Shown here in pieces: positions 1 through 10,170 of a stretch of 64,000 nucleotides of DNA (position 1 is its first letter; every line of letters begins with the position of its first letter). A program made the position numbers and the translations under genes. Origin of the DNA: Stenopsyche tienmushanensis. Its lineage: Eukaryota > Arthropoda > Insecta > Trichoptera > Stenopsychidae. The stretch is taken from the NCBI GenBank assembly GCA_008973525.1, contig WACJ01000515.1:186001-250000 (forward strand), given 5' to 3'. Under the pieces are notes generated by a model. The model was not told where the DNA came from and did not search any database. It was given only the letters and a program-made list of their open reading frames with translations.

Positions 1-22
1 GACGCGTATGATGATACCTTTC

Positions 23-2508
23 TTAAACTATCCAATTCAATTGTAGCATTCTTCCGGGTGCGAAGTACGGACCTAAAAATAAAATACTCAAGATATACCC
101 TTTGAAAATGATTTCTTTCTAAAATAAAAGCAAGCAGGATTAGCATGAACTATGGGCAAACCATGTTTCATAGTTCCGGCTATGTTGAACGTTCGTAATC
201 TTTTGCATTCATCGATAATTTTCTGCGAAGCTCTATCTGAACAGGTAGTGATATGAAGCTCTTCTAATGATTCCGTACAATTCGTTAGCAACGCGTCTAT
301 GTCTTCATCGGATAGCTGAAACTGGTTGATAATACATTAATTAGCATATTTAAAAAAAATAATCATATAGAAATAATTGAATGTTATTATTCTGGACATA
401 TAAAGGCGATTCAAATATAACCCTGAATTTTGCTATATAAAATACAATTGGAGTATCTTATTTTTCTGCATAGTTCCCTTCATTAGAAATACATTTATTC
501 CATCAGATAGGAAACTTCTCGATACCGTCACTGCGCGTTGTCTTGAAATCGTTTCCCTCCTAGTGCCTCTTTAAATGAACCAAACATATGGTAGTCACAT
601 GGAGTCAAGTCGGAACTGTAAGGTAGGTGTTCAAGAGTTTCCCAGTATAACTGGGTAATGCTTTATGCGGTTGTGCATCATCTTGTTGCATCATCGGTTG
701 TGCAGTCGTTGTGAATATCGTTGTGAATATCATTCTATCGATCGCCATTAAATTTTGCATTAAACTTGAGAATTCCGTCACTAAAACGTTTCTATTAATT
801 CAGCAGACCTTTGGCAATGATTACTTGTCCATATCATAAGTTCTCCAATGGCGCAAGTCATTTAAAGAGGACCGAGAGGAGGTCACCGACGAACGCTGTA
901 GTGGACGTCTATCAACCTCCCAAATCAACAAAAATTTGACGCGTGTGCATGATTTTTTGAGTTCTGACTGATGGTTGAGCATTAGATAAATAGCAGAAAC
1001 TTTAAACATGACAACGCGCCAAGCTACAGCGCCTTCATTGTCAATGATTTCCTGACCAGGACAACCCTGACTTGGCTACCCTAGACTTTTTTGTTTCCTC
1101 ACTTGAAAGGAGTTTCGAAAAGAAAACATTGGGACACGATTTGACCCATCCAAGCTCATGTTACACATTGGCTCTAAAGGATATCCCGGAGAAGACTTTC
1201 CAGACCAGACAATACCGCCTCCAGAAATGTATTGATGCAGGAGGGTTCTATTTCAAAGTTTTTTATGAATTTGGACTGCATTACTTTTTGAACGCAGCTG
1301 TATGTGGAAAAATAAGATATTTCAAATGTATTTTTATATATCACTAATAAATTTGTAGAGCGAAATTCCTGGTTATATGAATCACAATCATAATTTTATA
1401 AAATCATAATTAAAATAACTCTTATCAAAAAATATTAAGCTCGAATTAATTCATCGAGCTTTCATTGTGTTAGGGGACCCGAAAGTATTTGTACATTTTG
1501 AGACCTTGTTTAAGCTCAGTCTGCGTTCAGACACAGTGACGGAAACATCTTTGTGAGGAAGTAAAACACTCAAAGATGTTTATAGTAAATAAATATCAGT
1601 CCTCAGATGCCAATATTGGTTCCAGAAATTTAAATTGGACAATTGAAGCACTTTCGGATCCCCCTAATATTTGAAGAAGACAAATACATATAACAAGGTA
1701 AATAAATTTACGGTAACAAAATTACAGATTTATATTTTTTGTATTATTATTGTTAATCATTGATTATAACCTGAACACCGGTAATGCTGAGTGATTTCAA
1801 TCTAAAATTTCCAAGACAAGGGAACGTTTCAGCTGTCATGCCGCATTTTGAAATATCTAATGTGTGAATTCGAGGGCAGGATTTTACCAATAGTTTTATA
1901 ACGTCATTGTCTAAGTTGGGACAATCTCTATTTATAAATATTTCCAATTTTGGCAGAAAAGGGATCACTTCCTGCAAAACTAAAGCACACATTGTTCTAA
2001 GTATATACAACGTATGTACGATACGATTAATAATAAATATCAAATGTTAGTACCTTCTTTACTAATATCTTTGTTTCCGTTCATCAATAGCTCTTTCAGT
2101 TCACAGCACACACATAATGTTTTCAACATGTCGTTATTCAGCGTGCAATTGATCAGATTGAGATGTTCAACTTTCGAATTAAGCAAGGCGGATAAGAGAT
2201 TGACATTCTGCAATAGTTGCATTCTTTGGCTCGCCTTGTATAGAATCATATTTCTCAATTGAAAGGGATAGCTTCGAAGACGGTCTAGAAGTATGTCGTT
2301 TATCGTCGCTGCATTTATTATTTCATAAATACATCTATAAACAATGAACATCCGTAAGTACTATTATTTGATCATTTACATTGCGTTTTGATCTGATAGC
2401 AATCGGCATCAAATAGGAAAGATATTAGAAGAATGAAATCAATAAGAATGCAATATAAAATGATTGAAAAGTTCATATTTACAGGTTTTGCAGAAGTTTA
2501 GGATTCAT
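23..2508 (-). CDS. AMN1-like leucine-rich-repeat protein, copy A (intact, five exons)
   Basis: I read five exons: 2508-2483, 2334-2054, 1979-1771, 321-162 and 72-23, with phases 2, 1, 0 and 1, giving 241 codons and a stop. The start is MNPKLLQNL; copies B and C have an equivalent first exon. LRR strands are visible (VEHLNLINC, IHTLDISKC, LEELHITTC), and the last exon ends in MLQLNWIV, resembling the conserved ...TWTVY tail of animal AMN1. AMN1 in yeast antagonises the mitotic exit network; the animal protein is a small cytosolic/nuclear LRR protein of unclear role. The exon 4 donor (GTTTGC) is weak but present in all three copies. Intron 3 is about 1.45 kb, against 62 bp in copies B and C, because mariner remnants lie in it. 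The family call is firm; the exact ends are inferred. Confidence 0.75.
402..790 (-). mobile_element. decayed mariner transposase C-terminal fragment with one element end
   Basis: Reverse-strand translation around 500-660 gives the mariner C-terminal signature (PYSSDLTPCDYHMFGSFKEA), interrupted by stops. The left edge at 402-530 repeats at 29460-29620, including the same end motif beginning GATTCAAATATAACCC. It lies in intron 3 of the AMN1-like copy A and has no coding capacity. Confidence 0.65.
795..1300 (+). mobile_element. decayed mariner transposase, N- and C-terminal pieces
   Basis: Plus-strand reading at about 800-1015 gives the mariner helix-turn-helix segment (VLQWRKSFKEDREEVTDERC), and 1150-1260 gives the end of the transposase (ALKDIPEKTFQ ... 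KCIDAGGFYFK). The central catalytic part is deleted and several stops are present. It lies head to head with the minus-strand mariner piece at 402-790, inside the same intron. Confidence 0.65.
1471..1668. mobile_element. mariner-type MITE
   Basis: A stretch of about 200 bp is bounded by imperfect inverted ends: GGGGACCCGAAAGTATTTG on the left and the complement of GGGGGATCCGAAAGTGCTTC on the right. There is no coding capacity. The left half partly resembles the mariner end at 54605, suggesting related families. Confidence 0.6.
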
Positions 2509-2864
2509 ATTGACGAAGCTTGTAGGGATGACAATAAACAAAAATTGTAAAATGTCACTTTGACAACTACCATAAGCTAATATGATCATTCGATGGAGGA
2601 TAAAAACGACTTCTACAAGCATTACGACTATCTTTTATTTATTTTTAGTTAAAAACTTACACTGATTTATAAAATTTGTTTTTAAAATATTATACTGAAA
2701 AAAAATAGGATCTTATTAAATAGCTATTTATATCATATTAAAAATAAATCGTTGCTTTATAAAATTATTCGACGAACGAAATAACATTTAAAATCATATT
2801 CAGCGTTATGTTTATAAATTAAATCTTTTAATGTAATGAAATTTAAACGAGGCCGTCGTATTGA
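2509..2864. other. intergenic, nothing recognised
   Basis: AT-rich sequence upstream of AMN1-like copy A; its promoter should lie here, but no clear TATA box or other element stands out. Confidence 0.5.
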
Positions 2865-3140
2865 ATAAGGCTTGTCTATGGTCGGAGTATTGTGACATTG
2901 TTTATGGTACTGTAGTACGCTGTCACAGTGACAGATGCGATGTCCAACGTGAATTTATTTTGCGGGATGTGGACGAACAAAATGACCAAGAAACGCAATC
3001 AAAACTCTGATTGTGAATGTCAAAATCACAAATGGGAATTTGACGGACGGCGGGAGTTGAGGGCTGCACCCTAAGCTCATAACATCCTTTCGAGTCTTAC
3101 TGTCGTTGACTCTTACTGCTTTCTATGTCACAAAACTATA
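2865..3140 (+). pseudogene. decayed duplicate of the CpG-rich exon 1 region of the 9.9-13.2 kb gene
   Basis: This stretch aligns along its length with 9890-10165. Shared blocks include TATGGTCGGAGT, TGACCAAGAAACGCA (GGCCAAGAAGCGCA in the parent), GAGGGCTGC(A/G)CCCT and TCTTACTGC. The parent start codon is destroyed and the splice donor GTGAGT reads GTGAAT. Most parental CpG sites are TG or CA here. Because intron sequence past the donor is included, this is a DNA-level duplication, not a processed copy. Confidence 0.75.
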
Positions 3141-3218
3141 TATGTAGTTTTATTTCGCTTTTAAGAAAACTGTAGATCATTTTAAATGTAATATAGTATA
3201 CTACTATTTCTGTGTGTG

Positions 3219-3795
3219 ATCACTTAAACATTTTAGCAAATCATCTTTCGATAAATCTTCATATATCGGATGAATTGCTTTTTGAAGGTCGGGGTGTAAT
3301 GAAGAAGAATGCGCTTCAGGCTCCATTCCAAGAGCTTTAGCTTTCTACCGTGTGCACCAGCTGTCATCACCCTCTGGACAGTTGTCGTGTTGTGGATTGT
3401 CGTCTGTTGATATTATGTGTTGAAAAGTTGCCATTATAGCCTTCTTCATGTCTTCAAAACTGTTCACATTTCTCCAAATGGCTAAGCCGTAATATGTACT
3501 GAAATTTTTCACCAAAGCCTCCAGTGTTGACTAATGGACCTGAATTAATTTGTTTCGATCTACACTTGCAATTGACAACGAGCTTGAAACCGAGGTCACG
3601 TATTTCAGTTTCTTGAAATTTCACATCCTGCTTGCAATTTCAACAAATAAGAATGTCCGACAATGCTGTGAATGCGGTAAAAAACTCTACAAGCCTATAA
3701 CAGTGTAAAAGATTTACAGTCACATTCTCACTAGTACTATGCGAAAGTTTTCTTGCGCAGGCACTTGTATCTTCACTAACACTAGATTGATTCAT
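3219..3795 (-). pseudogene. Mutator-like transposase fossil
   Basis: Reverse-strand reading from an ATG at 3795 gives MNQSSVSEDTSACARKLS, then a KFQETEIRDLGFKLVVNCKC block and, after a large internal deletion, CPEGDDSWC followed by HPIYEDLSKDDLLKC. These blocks are typical of insect Mutator-like transposase-domain proteins: N-terminal domain, then the C-terminal DSWC region. Stops and frameshifts are frequent and the DDE core is missing. It lies directly beside the decayed exon 1 copy. Confidence 0.65.
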
Positions 3796-4713
3796 GGTGT
3801 ATTGATTTCTGTGGAAGGATCTCTTAGATTGTCTAATATTTTATATATATATATATTCCACATACCGGTCTACTAAATCGGTATATGGAATTCTGTTTTC
3901 TTTTCGTATACGATGACATTTTAACTTCTAATTTTCAACACGCACTAGGAAGACCGAAGCTAAACTGATGCCAGTGAAGAAAACTCAACCGATCTTGAAA
4001 AAGTGTCAAACATATGAATTTCAAACACCGTATAACAGTCCAGGGCGTCTAGGGATTTGGCCGCCAGTTTGTAAATATAAATTGGCAGGCCCCTATTATT
4101 TTAAAAATCAAAATTAAATATTTTACAAATCAAATGTGATATTTTACATTTAAAATTCATTCATTTTTCATTGCAATTTTAAATTAAATAATTAAATAGA
4201 TAGGAAAAGATTATAGTTACTGAAGGAAAATATACTTTTTTATTTATAACACTTTTATTTAAAAACCGACATCATTTGGATTATCTAATATGTAAACAAA
4301 GCACGGTAACCATCGATGTGTTCTGTATTACGCTTTGGATTACCAGTTTAAGCTCATCAAAGTCCACCATAAAAATAATTTCGATACCTGGCAACAACAA
4401 CAGTAGCAGCAACTAACATTGAAAACGTATTCGAGACACTTAAACTTTGTAATTTATGAGTATTTGTTTCACAAGATTTTGAGTGGATGCATCATGCTGT
4501 AGTTGTACACGGATATTAGTTTTCAAAGTCACATCAACAAATGTTATATTTTGTTTTTTATATTAATTTAATCTGTAATAGTCGTCGCAAAGTATTACTT
4601 TCGCTGTGAAATCAATTATGCCACTATTTGCTGATCATTAAAAATTAAGCATAAGTTTGATTTCGTCGTAAGACTTCCATAAAGTTTTGTGGACGTGTAT
4701 GATGGCACCATTC
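3796..4713. other. intergenic, low complexity
   Basis: AT-rich spacer with a short (TA)n run near 3841-3855. No gene or element was recognised. Confidence 0.5.
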
Positions 4714-5800
4714 TTAAATTATCCAGTTCAATTGTAACATTCTCCCAGGTGCGAAGAGCGGACCTAAAAATTAAATATTTAAGATATACCCATCTATTCA
4801 AAATAAGACGATAATAATGGAACCGTTATTAAAAATGATTTTGTTCACATAGAAGCAACCAAGGGTAAATTAAAATAGAGCAAACCATGTTTCATAGTTC
4901 CACTCATAATGAATTTTCGTAGTCTTTTACATTCGTCAATTAATTTTTTGAGACGATCTATCTGAACAGCCAGTGATATGAAGCTCCTCTAATGATTCCG
5001 CGGAATTCGTTAGCAAAGCGTTAATAGCTTCATCAGATAGCTGAAACTGATGATATTTTATTAATATACATATAAAAATATAATGTTATGTACATTTTAA
5101 AAGTTAACCTGAATGCCACTTATGTTGAGTATTTTCAATTTTAAATTTTTGAGACAATGGACCCCTTCATTCGTCATGCCGCATTTTGAAATATCTAATG
5201 TGTGAATTCGAGGACAGGATTTTACTAATAGTCTTACAACATCATCGTCTAAATCAGGGCAACCGCTATTTATAAATATTTCCAATTTTGGCAGAAAAGG
5301 GATCACTTTCTGTAAAACTAAATTACACGTTATTGTCTGTGCTGGTCCTGAAGTATAATACAATTAACATTGTCACCTTCTTTCCTAATGTTTTTATTTC
5401 CACTCACTGATAGCTCTTTAAGTCTACAGCAGACACCTATGTTTTGCAATAGGTGATTAGTTAAAGTGCAATTGATCAGATCTAGACGTTTTATTTCTGA
5501 ATTAAGCAGGGCGTCCAAGAAATTGAGATTTTGACTTAGGTCCATTCTTTTCTTTGCTTTATCTAGAATCATATTCTTCATATGACAGGGATACAATTGA
5601 AGCTCCTTTGAAAGTGCGTCGTTAATCGCTACCTGCATTTATTATTTCATAAATACATCTGTAAATAATGGATATCCATAAGAACAATTATTTGATAACT
5701 TTGATCTGATAGCAATCAGAATCAAACAGAATAGAATAAAACTCAATGAAATGAAATTATTTGTTTATATTCACAGATCTTGCAGGGTTTCAAGGTCCAT
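4714..5800 (-). pseudogene. AMN1-like LRR gene, copy B (two frameshifts)
   Basis: The exon layout matches copies A and C: 5800-5775, 5658-5377, 5317-5109, 5046-4886 and 4763-4714. Exon 2 has one extra base at about 5630 (CTACCTGCA against CTACTGCA in copy C), which leads to an early stop. Exon 4 has another extra base at about 4940, creating a TGA. Splice sites and the terminal MLQLNWII exon are still recognisable, and copy C is a close relative, so the inactivation looks recent. Translation from the internal ATG at 5638 would bypass only the first defect. Confidence 0.75.
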
Positions 5801-6674
5801 ATTAGCAAAACTTTGTAGAGATGATATTACACAAAAAGTATGAAATACCCAATGGCGGACATTTTAGGCGGATATGATTATTTGTTGATAAAAATGATAA
5901 GGTTATCATTGTGTATGCACAGAAAATGACACATTGTAAACTACTGTGGGCCACTTTGAAAATGTCATATATAAAATGATATATCCACATATTAGATTTA
6001 GACACAATACAGACATTTTTTTGAAGTGAAGAATTGAAACATAATGAGTTATTATTTTTCTTACATATAAACATAGATAATATAATAATAATGATACTAA
6101 ATATATGTTGTAAAAAAATATATAATTAAAAATTAAATATAAAAAATATATAAATATAAAAGAAATTAAAAAAATGAAATCATTAATAATTGATACCAAA
6201 AATGACTGTATAATACTGCCATCATTAGGTTAATGCATTTAGAGTAAAATGGTCAAGTAAAATAAAAACCGCGTGCAACTCTCAATCGGGTCGGTATCCT
6301 GCGTTTTGCGCCCCAAGCCCAGTTGCGCCCGTAGCAGGCGCCTGCTTTGCCACGCCCTAATTACGACGTTCTTTCAACAAAGATAAGACGACGTGAGAGA
6401 TTTTTAAACATTTTTTTGTCATATTTAGAACCCTTTTAAAACATTCATATGCAGCACAGCGTTTTCATCAAAAATATTCGTACAAAATTTATTTTATACA
6501 ATAAAATTTGATTTTTAATTTGTGTGATGAGAGTGTTGTTTGTAATTTTACATGTGGTATTGAAAAGTTTGATTTTTTAAAAACATTATATTTTGAAAAA
6601 AAAAACATTAATATAAAATAGACATAAAAATATACAGTTCAATGAGATTTATACAATAGTAAATTTAATGAAAA
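5801..6674. other. intergenic, AT-rich with one repeat copy
   Basis: Nothing coding was recognised. The only structured part is the repeat copy at about 6235-6362; 6060-6200 is nearly pure A/T. Confidence 0.5.
6235..6362 (+). repeat. BC repeat family, partial copy
   Basis: It contains AAAATAAAAACCGCGTGCAA and TTTTGCGCCCCAAGCCCAGT. The same order of sequence occurs at 16795-17285 (inverted) and 40350-40630. It is more GC-rich than its surroundings, and no protein is recognisable. Confidence 0.7.
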
Positions 6675-6905
6675 TCAAAATTTATGATAAAATCGGAAGC
6701 AAGGATCCAAACAAAGGCCATGTTGTTTGGGACAATCTTGACAAAAGGATGATGACATAATTATTTTCTTATTTGTATCCCAGCATTGCTTACATCTACG
6801 TGTTTTCGTTCTATTGTTACTGTTTTTATCATATAACATCGGCAGATGTATTCTTGATTGCACAATTTGTTGCGGAGGTGATTGTAAATACACATAAATT
6901 ACTAT
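6675..6905 (-). mobile_element. piggyBac transposase C-terminal Cys-rich fragment
   Basis: Reverse-strand reading gives TRRCKQCWDTNKKI, then SFCQDCPKQHGLCLDPCF and a stop. The C-x2-C ... C-x2-C ... C-x3-C spacing and the LCLxPCF ending are those of the piggyBac C-terminal zinc-binding domain. The DDD catalytic core was not found to the right, so this is a 3' fragment. Confidence 0.7.
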
Positions 6906-7406
6906 ATTATATTTTTCAAAAAGCACTTCTTTCTGCTCACAATTCACTATATCAATCTGTTACGAATAGTTATAGATAAAAACTGAATGAGTCGAGAGAC
7001 CGACTGTATGTGAAAACGGATGGATCAATGGATCAGATATTCAATGTGGATGAAATGACTCACTTTAAATGCTTACTGGAAAAAGCTACGGCTAGAAATA
7101 GTCCATGGAGAAAATGTATCAGCAATGAAGAAATGAATACCATAAAGACAATTAATATTTGTCGTGGTATTGGTGGAGAAGGATTTGATGATTTTGATAT
7201 TTAAGATGTCGAGGAAATATTGGAGGATTGTACATGTATCATAATGAATGAGTCAGAAAACAGTTCATATTAAAAACAATAGGATGGCTTATTACTCTTT
7301 TTGTCTTTCTTTTGAGTCTTTTTGATTTACTGATCTTATTAAGTATAAGTTTGATTTCGTCGTAAGACTTCCATGAAGTTTTATGTACGTGTATAATGGC
7401 ACTTTC
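6906..7406. other. intergenic with an unassigned 64-codon ORF
   Basis: The open frame at 7010-7204 (+) reads MKTDGSMDQIFNVDEMTHFK and continues to an acidic end (GGEGFDDFDI). I cannot assign it; a transposon origin is possible. Nothing else is visible. Confidence 0.3.
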
Positions 7407-8500
7407 TTAAACTATCCAGTTTAATTCTAACATTCTCCCAGGTGCGAAGAGCGGACCTAAAAATTAAATATTTAAGATATAACCATCTATTCAAAATAGA
7501 ACCATAATAATGGAACCGTTATTAAAAATTATTTTATTCATATAAGGGCAACCAAGAGTAAATTAAAATAGAGCAAACCATGTTTCAGAGTTCCACTTAT
7601 AATGAATTTTTGTAATCTTTTACATTCGTCGTTAATTTTTTGAGAAGCTCTATCTGAACAGCCAGTGATATGAAGCTCCTCTAATGATTCTGCAGAATTC
7701 TGTAGCAAAGCGTTAATAGCTTCATCAGATAGCTGAAACTGATGATATTTTATTAATATACATATAAAAATATAATGTTATGTACATTTTAAAAATTAAC
7801 CTGAACGCCACTTATGTTGAGTATTTTCAATTTTAAATTTTTGAGACAATGGACCCCTTCATTCGTCATGCCGCATTTTGAAATATCTAATGTGTGAATT
7901 CGAGGACAGGATTTTACTAATAGATCTACAACATCATCGTCTAAATTGGGGCAATCGCTATTAATAAATATTTCCAATTTTGGCAGTAAAGGGATCACTT
8001 CCTGCAAAACTAAATTACACATTAATGTCTGTGCTGGTCCTGAAGAACCACTTGTCACCTTGAAAAAAGATTGTCACCTTCTTTTCTAATGCTTTTATTT
8101 CCGCTCACTGATAGCTCTTTAAGTCTAGAGCAGACGCCTATGTTTTGCAATAGGTGATTAGTTAAAGTGCAATTGATCAGATCTAGACGTTTTATTTCTG
8201 AATTAAGCAGGACGTCCAAGAAATTGAGATTTTGACTTAGGTCCATTCTTTTCTTTGCTTTGACTAGAATCATATTCTTCATATGGCAGGGATACAATTG
8301 AAGCTCGTCTGAAAATGCGTCGTTTATCGCTACTGCATTTATTATTTCATAAATACATCTGTAAATAATGGATATCCATAAGAACAATTATTTGATAACT
8401 TTGATCTGATAGCAATCAGAATCAAACAGAATAGAATAAAACTCAATGAAATGAAATTATTTGTTTATATTCACAGATCTTGCAGGCTTTTAAGGTCCAT
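7407..8500 (-). CDS. AMN1-like leucine-rich-repeat protein, copy C (intact, five exons)
   Basis: Exons 8500-8475, 8358-8078, 8009-7801, 7738-7579 and 7456-7407 splice in phases 2, 1, 0 and 1 to 241 codons plus stop, the same length as copy A. The first exon encodes MDLKSLQDL and the last ends MLELNWIV. LRR strands include IKRLDLINC, LKELSVSGN, PRIHTLDISKC and LKILNISGVQ. The protein looks soluble, with no signal peptide or membrane segment. Copies B and C are far more alike than either is to A, in introns as well as exons, so B/C is the younger duplication. The function is inferred from the family only. Confidence 0.78.
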
Positions 8501-8688
8501 ATCAGCAAATATTGAAGAGATGACACTACGCACAAAAAAAAAAAATACTTAATGGCGGATATCTTAAGCTAATATGAGTATTATTTTATTGATAAAAATG
8601 TTATCTTTTAAGATAAATAGATATAAAATGAAGACAATCAATAAACCAAAGTCCGTTTAGATGATTTCCAGTTTTTAATTTTTTTTAA

Positions 8689-9710
8689 CCCTCTCTGGTA
8701 TTGTGGGTCAAATTTGACCCAGGATTTATGCCATAACGCGCTGATACGTATTCTCAGTCGCCTGTAGGAACTGAGGTATGTAGCTGGCTAGTTGAATTTT
8801 GACCCACGATACCAAGTATGTAACTTTTTTTAATTGCGTGTATTTTTTACTTTTATCAATTTCAGTGAATATTTCAACAACAATGAAGGGATTTTTGAGA
8901 GCCAAAGCGTAATCATCATATCATCTATCCACCATGATGGATCTGTGGACACAAGAGAGCGTCAAAACAGAAATTATTCAATTTTATAACAGTGCGTGGA
9001 GTTGATTCATTGGACTAAAAATGCGCAAATTACTCGGTAGCCAGAAGAACTCAGAGATGGCCATGTGTAATTTTTTCAGCAGTATTGAATATTCGTTCAT
9101 AAGCCTCGAACTCTGAAAAACGACTGATCAAGAACAAACATATTAAAAAAATAGGTTTAGACCTGGTAACATCATTTATACTGCATCGTAAAACAGAAAA
9201 TGTAAATTTTAGATGTTCCAATTTTATTTGTAAGACATTCCATTCCAAATATTGAGGGTACTGATTGTCAAAAAGTATAAATACTAAAACTTGTGATATT
9301 GTCAGTTTATAAGAAGACGTTTTGATCTTCATTGTCATTTTTTTAAGTTATAATTTGATCTCATGAGAAATTTATATTTTTGTTATTTAGAAGTATTATT
9401 GTTTATTTTTTTCTATAAATAGCTATATATATAAATAGCTTTTTTTTAGATTTACGTGAGTCATATTTAAGATTTAATTCAGAAAAAATCGGGTATTCGA
9501 TCACGTTTGAGCTATTTTTTATTCCGATATTTCGGACCACCCATCGGGTCCATTTTCAAGGAATAACTGCCGTTGTTGTTGTTTTGGTTACAAAACAACA
9601 ACAACGGAATAAAAAATAGTAGTTATATGCTAGACTGATTTTCTGGCGTGGGGTCAAAAAAAACCAGTGAAACTTGTATTGTGGCCAAAAATAGTTATAC
9701 CAGTTAAGGG
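8689..9710. mobile_element. piggyBac-type element flanked by TTAA
   Basis: TTAA occurs at 8685-8688 and 9711-9714. Inside it the ends are CCCTCTCTGGTAT on the left and the complement of CCCTTAACTGGTAT on the right, the TTAA-flanked CCCT ends expected of piggyBac. The 1022-bp body has no intact transposase frame, so it is non-autonomous or decayed. It sits between AMN1-like copy C and the CpG-rich exon. Confidence 0.7.
9520..9619. repeat. nested perfect hairpin
   Basis: A 17-bp perfect stem (9570-9586 with 9591-9607, loop GTTA) lies inside a second perfect 15-bp stem (CTATTTTTTATTCCG at 9520-9534 with its complement at 9605-9619). It lies inside the piggyBac-type element, and nearby GATATTTCGGACC sequence resembles Penelope-type ends. 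Confidence 0.65.
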
Positions 9711-9859
9711 TTAAATAGATCTAAAGTGGTACGCATAATAGCCGACGCCTATTATTTTAAAACGAATGATACACAATAAATACTCATGCGAGCCAACACT
9801 ATAAACGTCATATTATCGATTAAAAGTAATATTTTCCATAAAAAGAATTCAACGATTAA

Positions 9860-10170
9860 ATTATGAAGTTTTATCGAGGAAGAGGATGGAGTTGTCAATG
9901 GTCGGAGTGTTGTGAGGTTGTCTATGGTCGCGGTGCGCTGTCGGAATGGCGGATGCGGCGCGCAACAAGAAGCGATTCCGCGAGGCGCGGACGAGCAAAA
10001 CGGCCAAGAAGCGCACTCGAAACCCTGAAGGTGAGTGTGATGGGTGCAAGGGTGAGCTCGGCGGGCGACAAGCGCCGAGGGCTGCGCCCTGAGCTCTCAC
10101 GGCTTCCAAGCCGGCCTCATTGTCGCTGTCTCTTACTGCCTTCTGCGCCCGCACTCCATAGCTCTGTCTC
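9860..10170 (+). promoter_or_regulatory. CpG-rich promoter/first-exon island
   Basis: A sharp rise in GC and CpG content surrounds the inferred start codon at 9946 and the donor at 10031. There is no TATA box. It looks like the 5' end of a broadly expressed gene. Confidence 0.55.

Noticed and set aside
2040..2351. Start of AMN1-like copy A at the ATG at 2351
   Set aside because: A TTTATAG acceptor lies inside that frame at 2335, and an upstream first exon (2508-2483) with matching phase is conserved in all three copies.
5906..6199. Hydrophobic minus-strand ORF (possible membrane protein)
   Set aside because: The sequence is nearly pure A/T, which gives Ile/Tyr/Phe-rich chance frames; there is no start context or homology.
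9861..10154. Reverse-strand ORF in the CpG island
   Set aside because: GC-rich composition makes chance open frames; the plus strand has a start, a donor and a matching exon 2.
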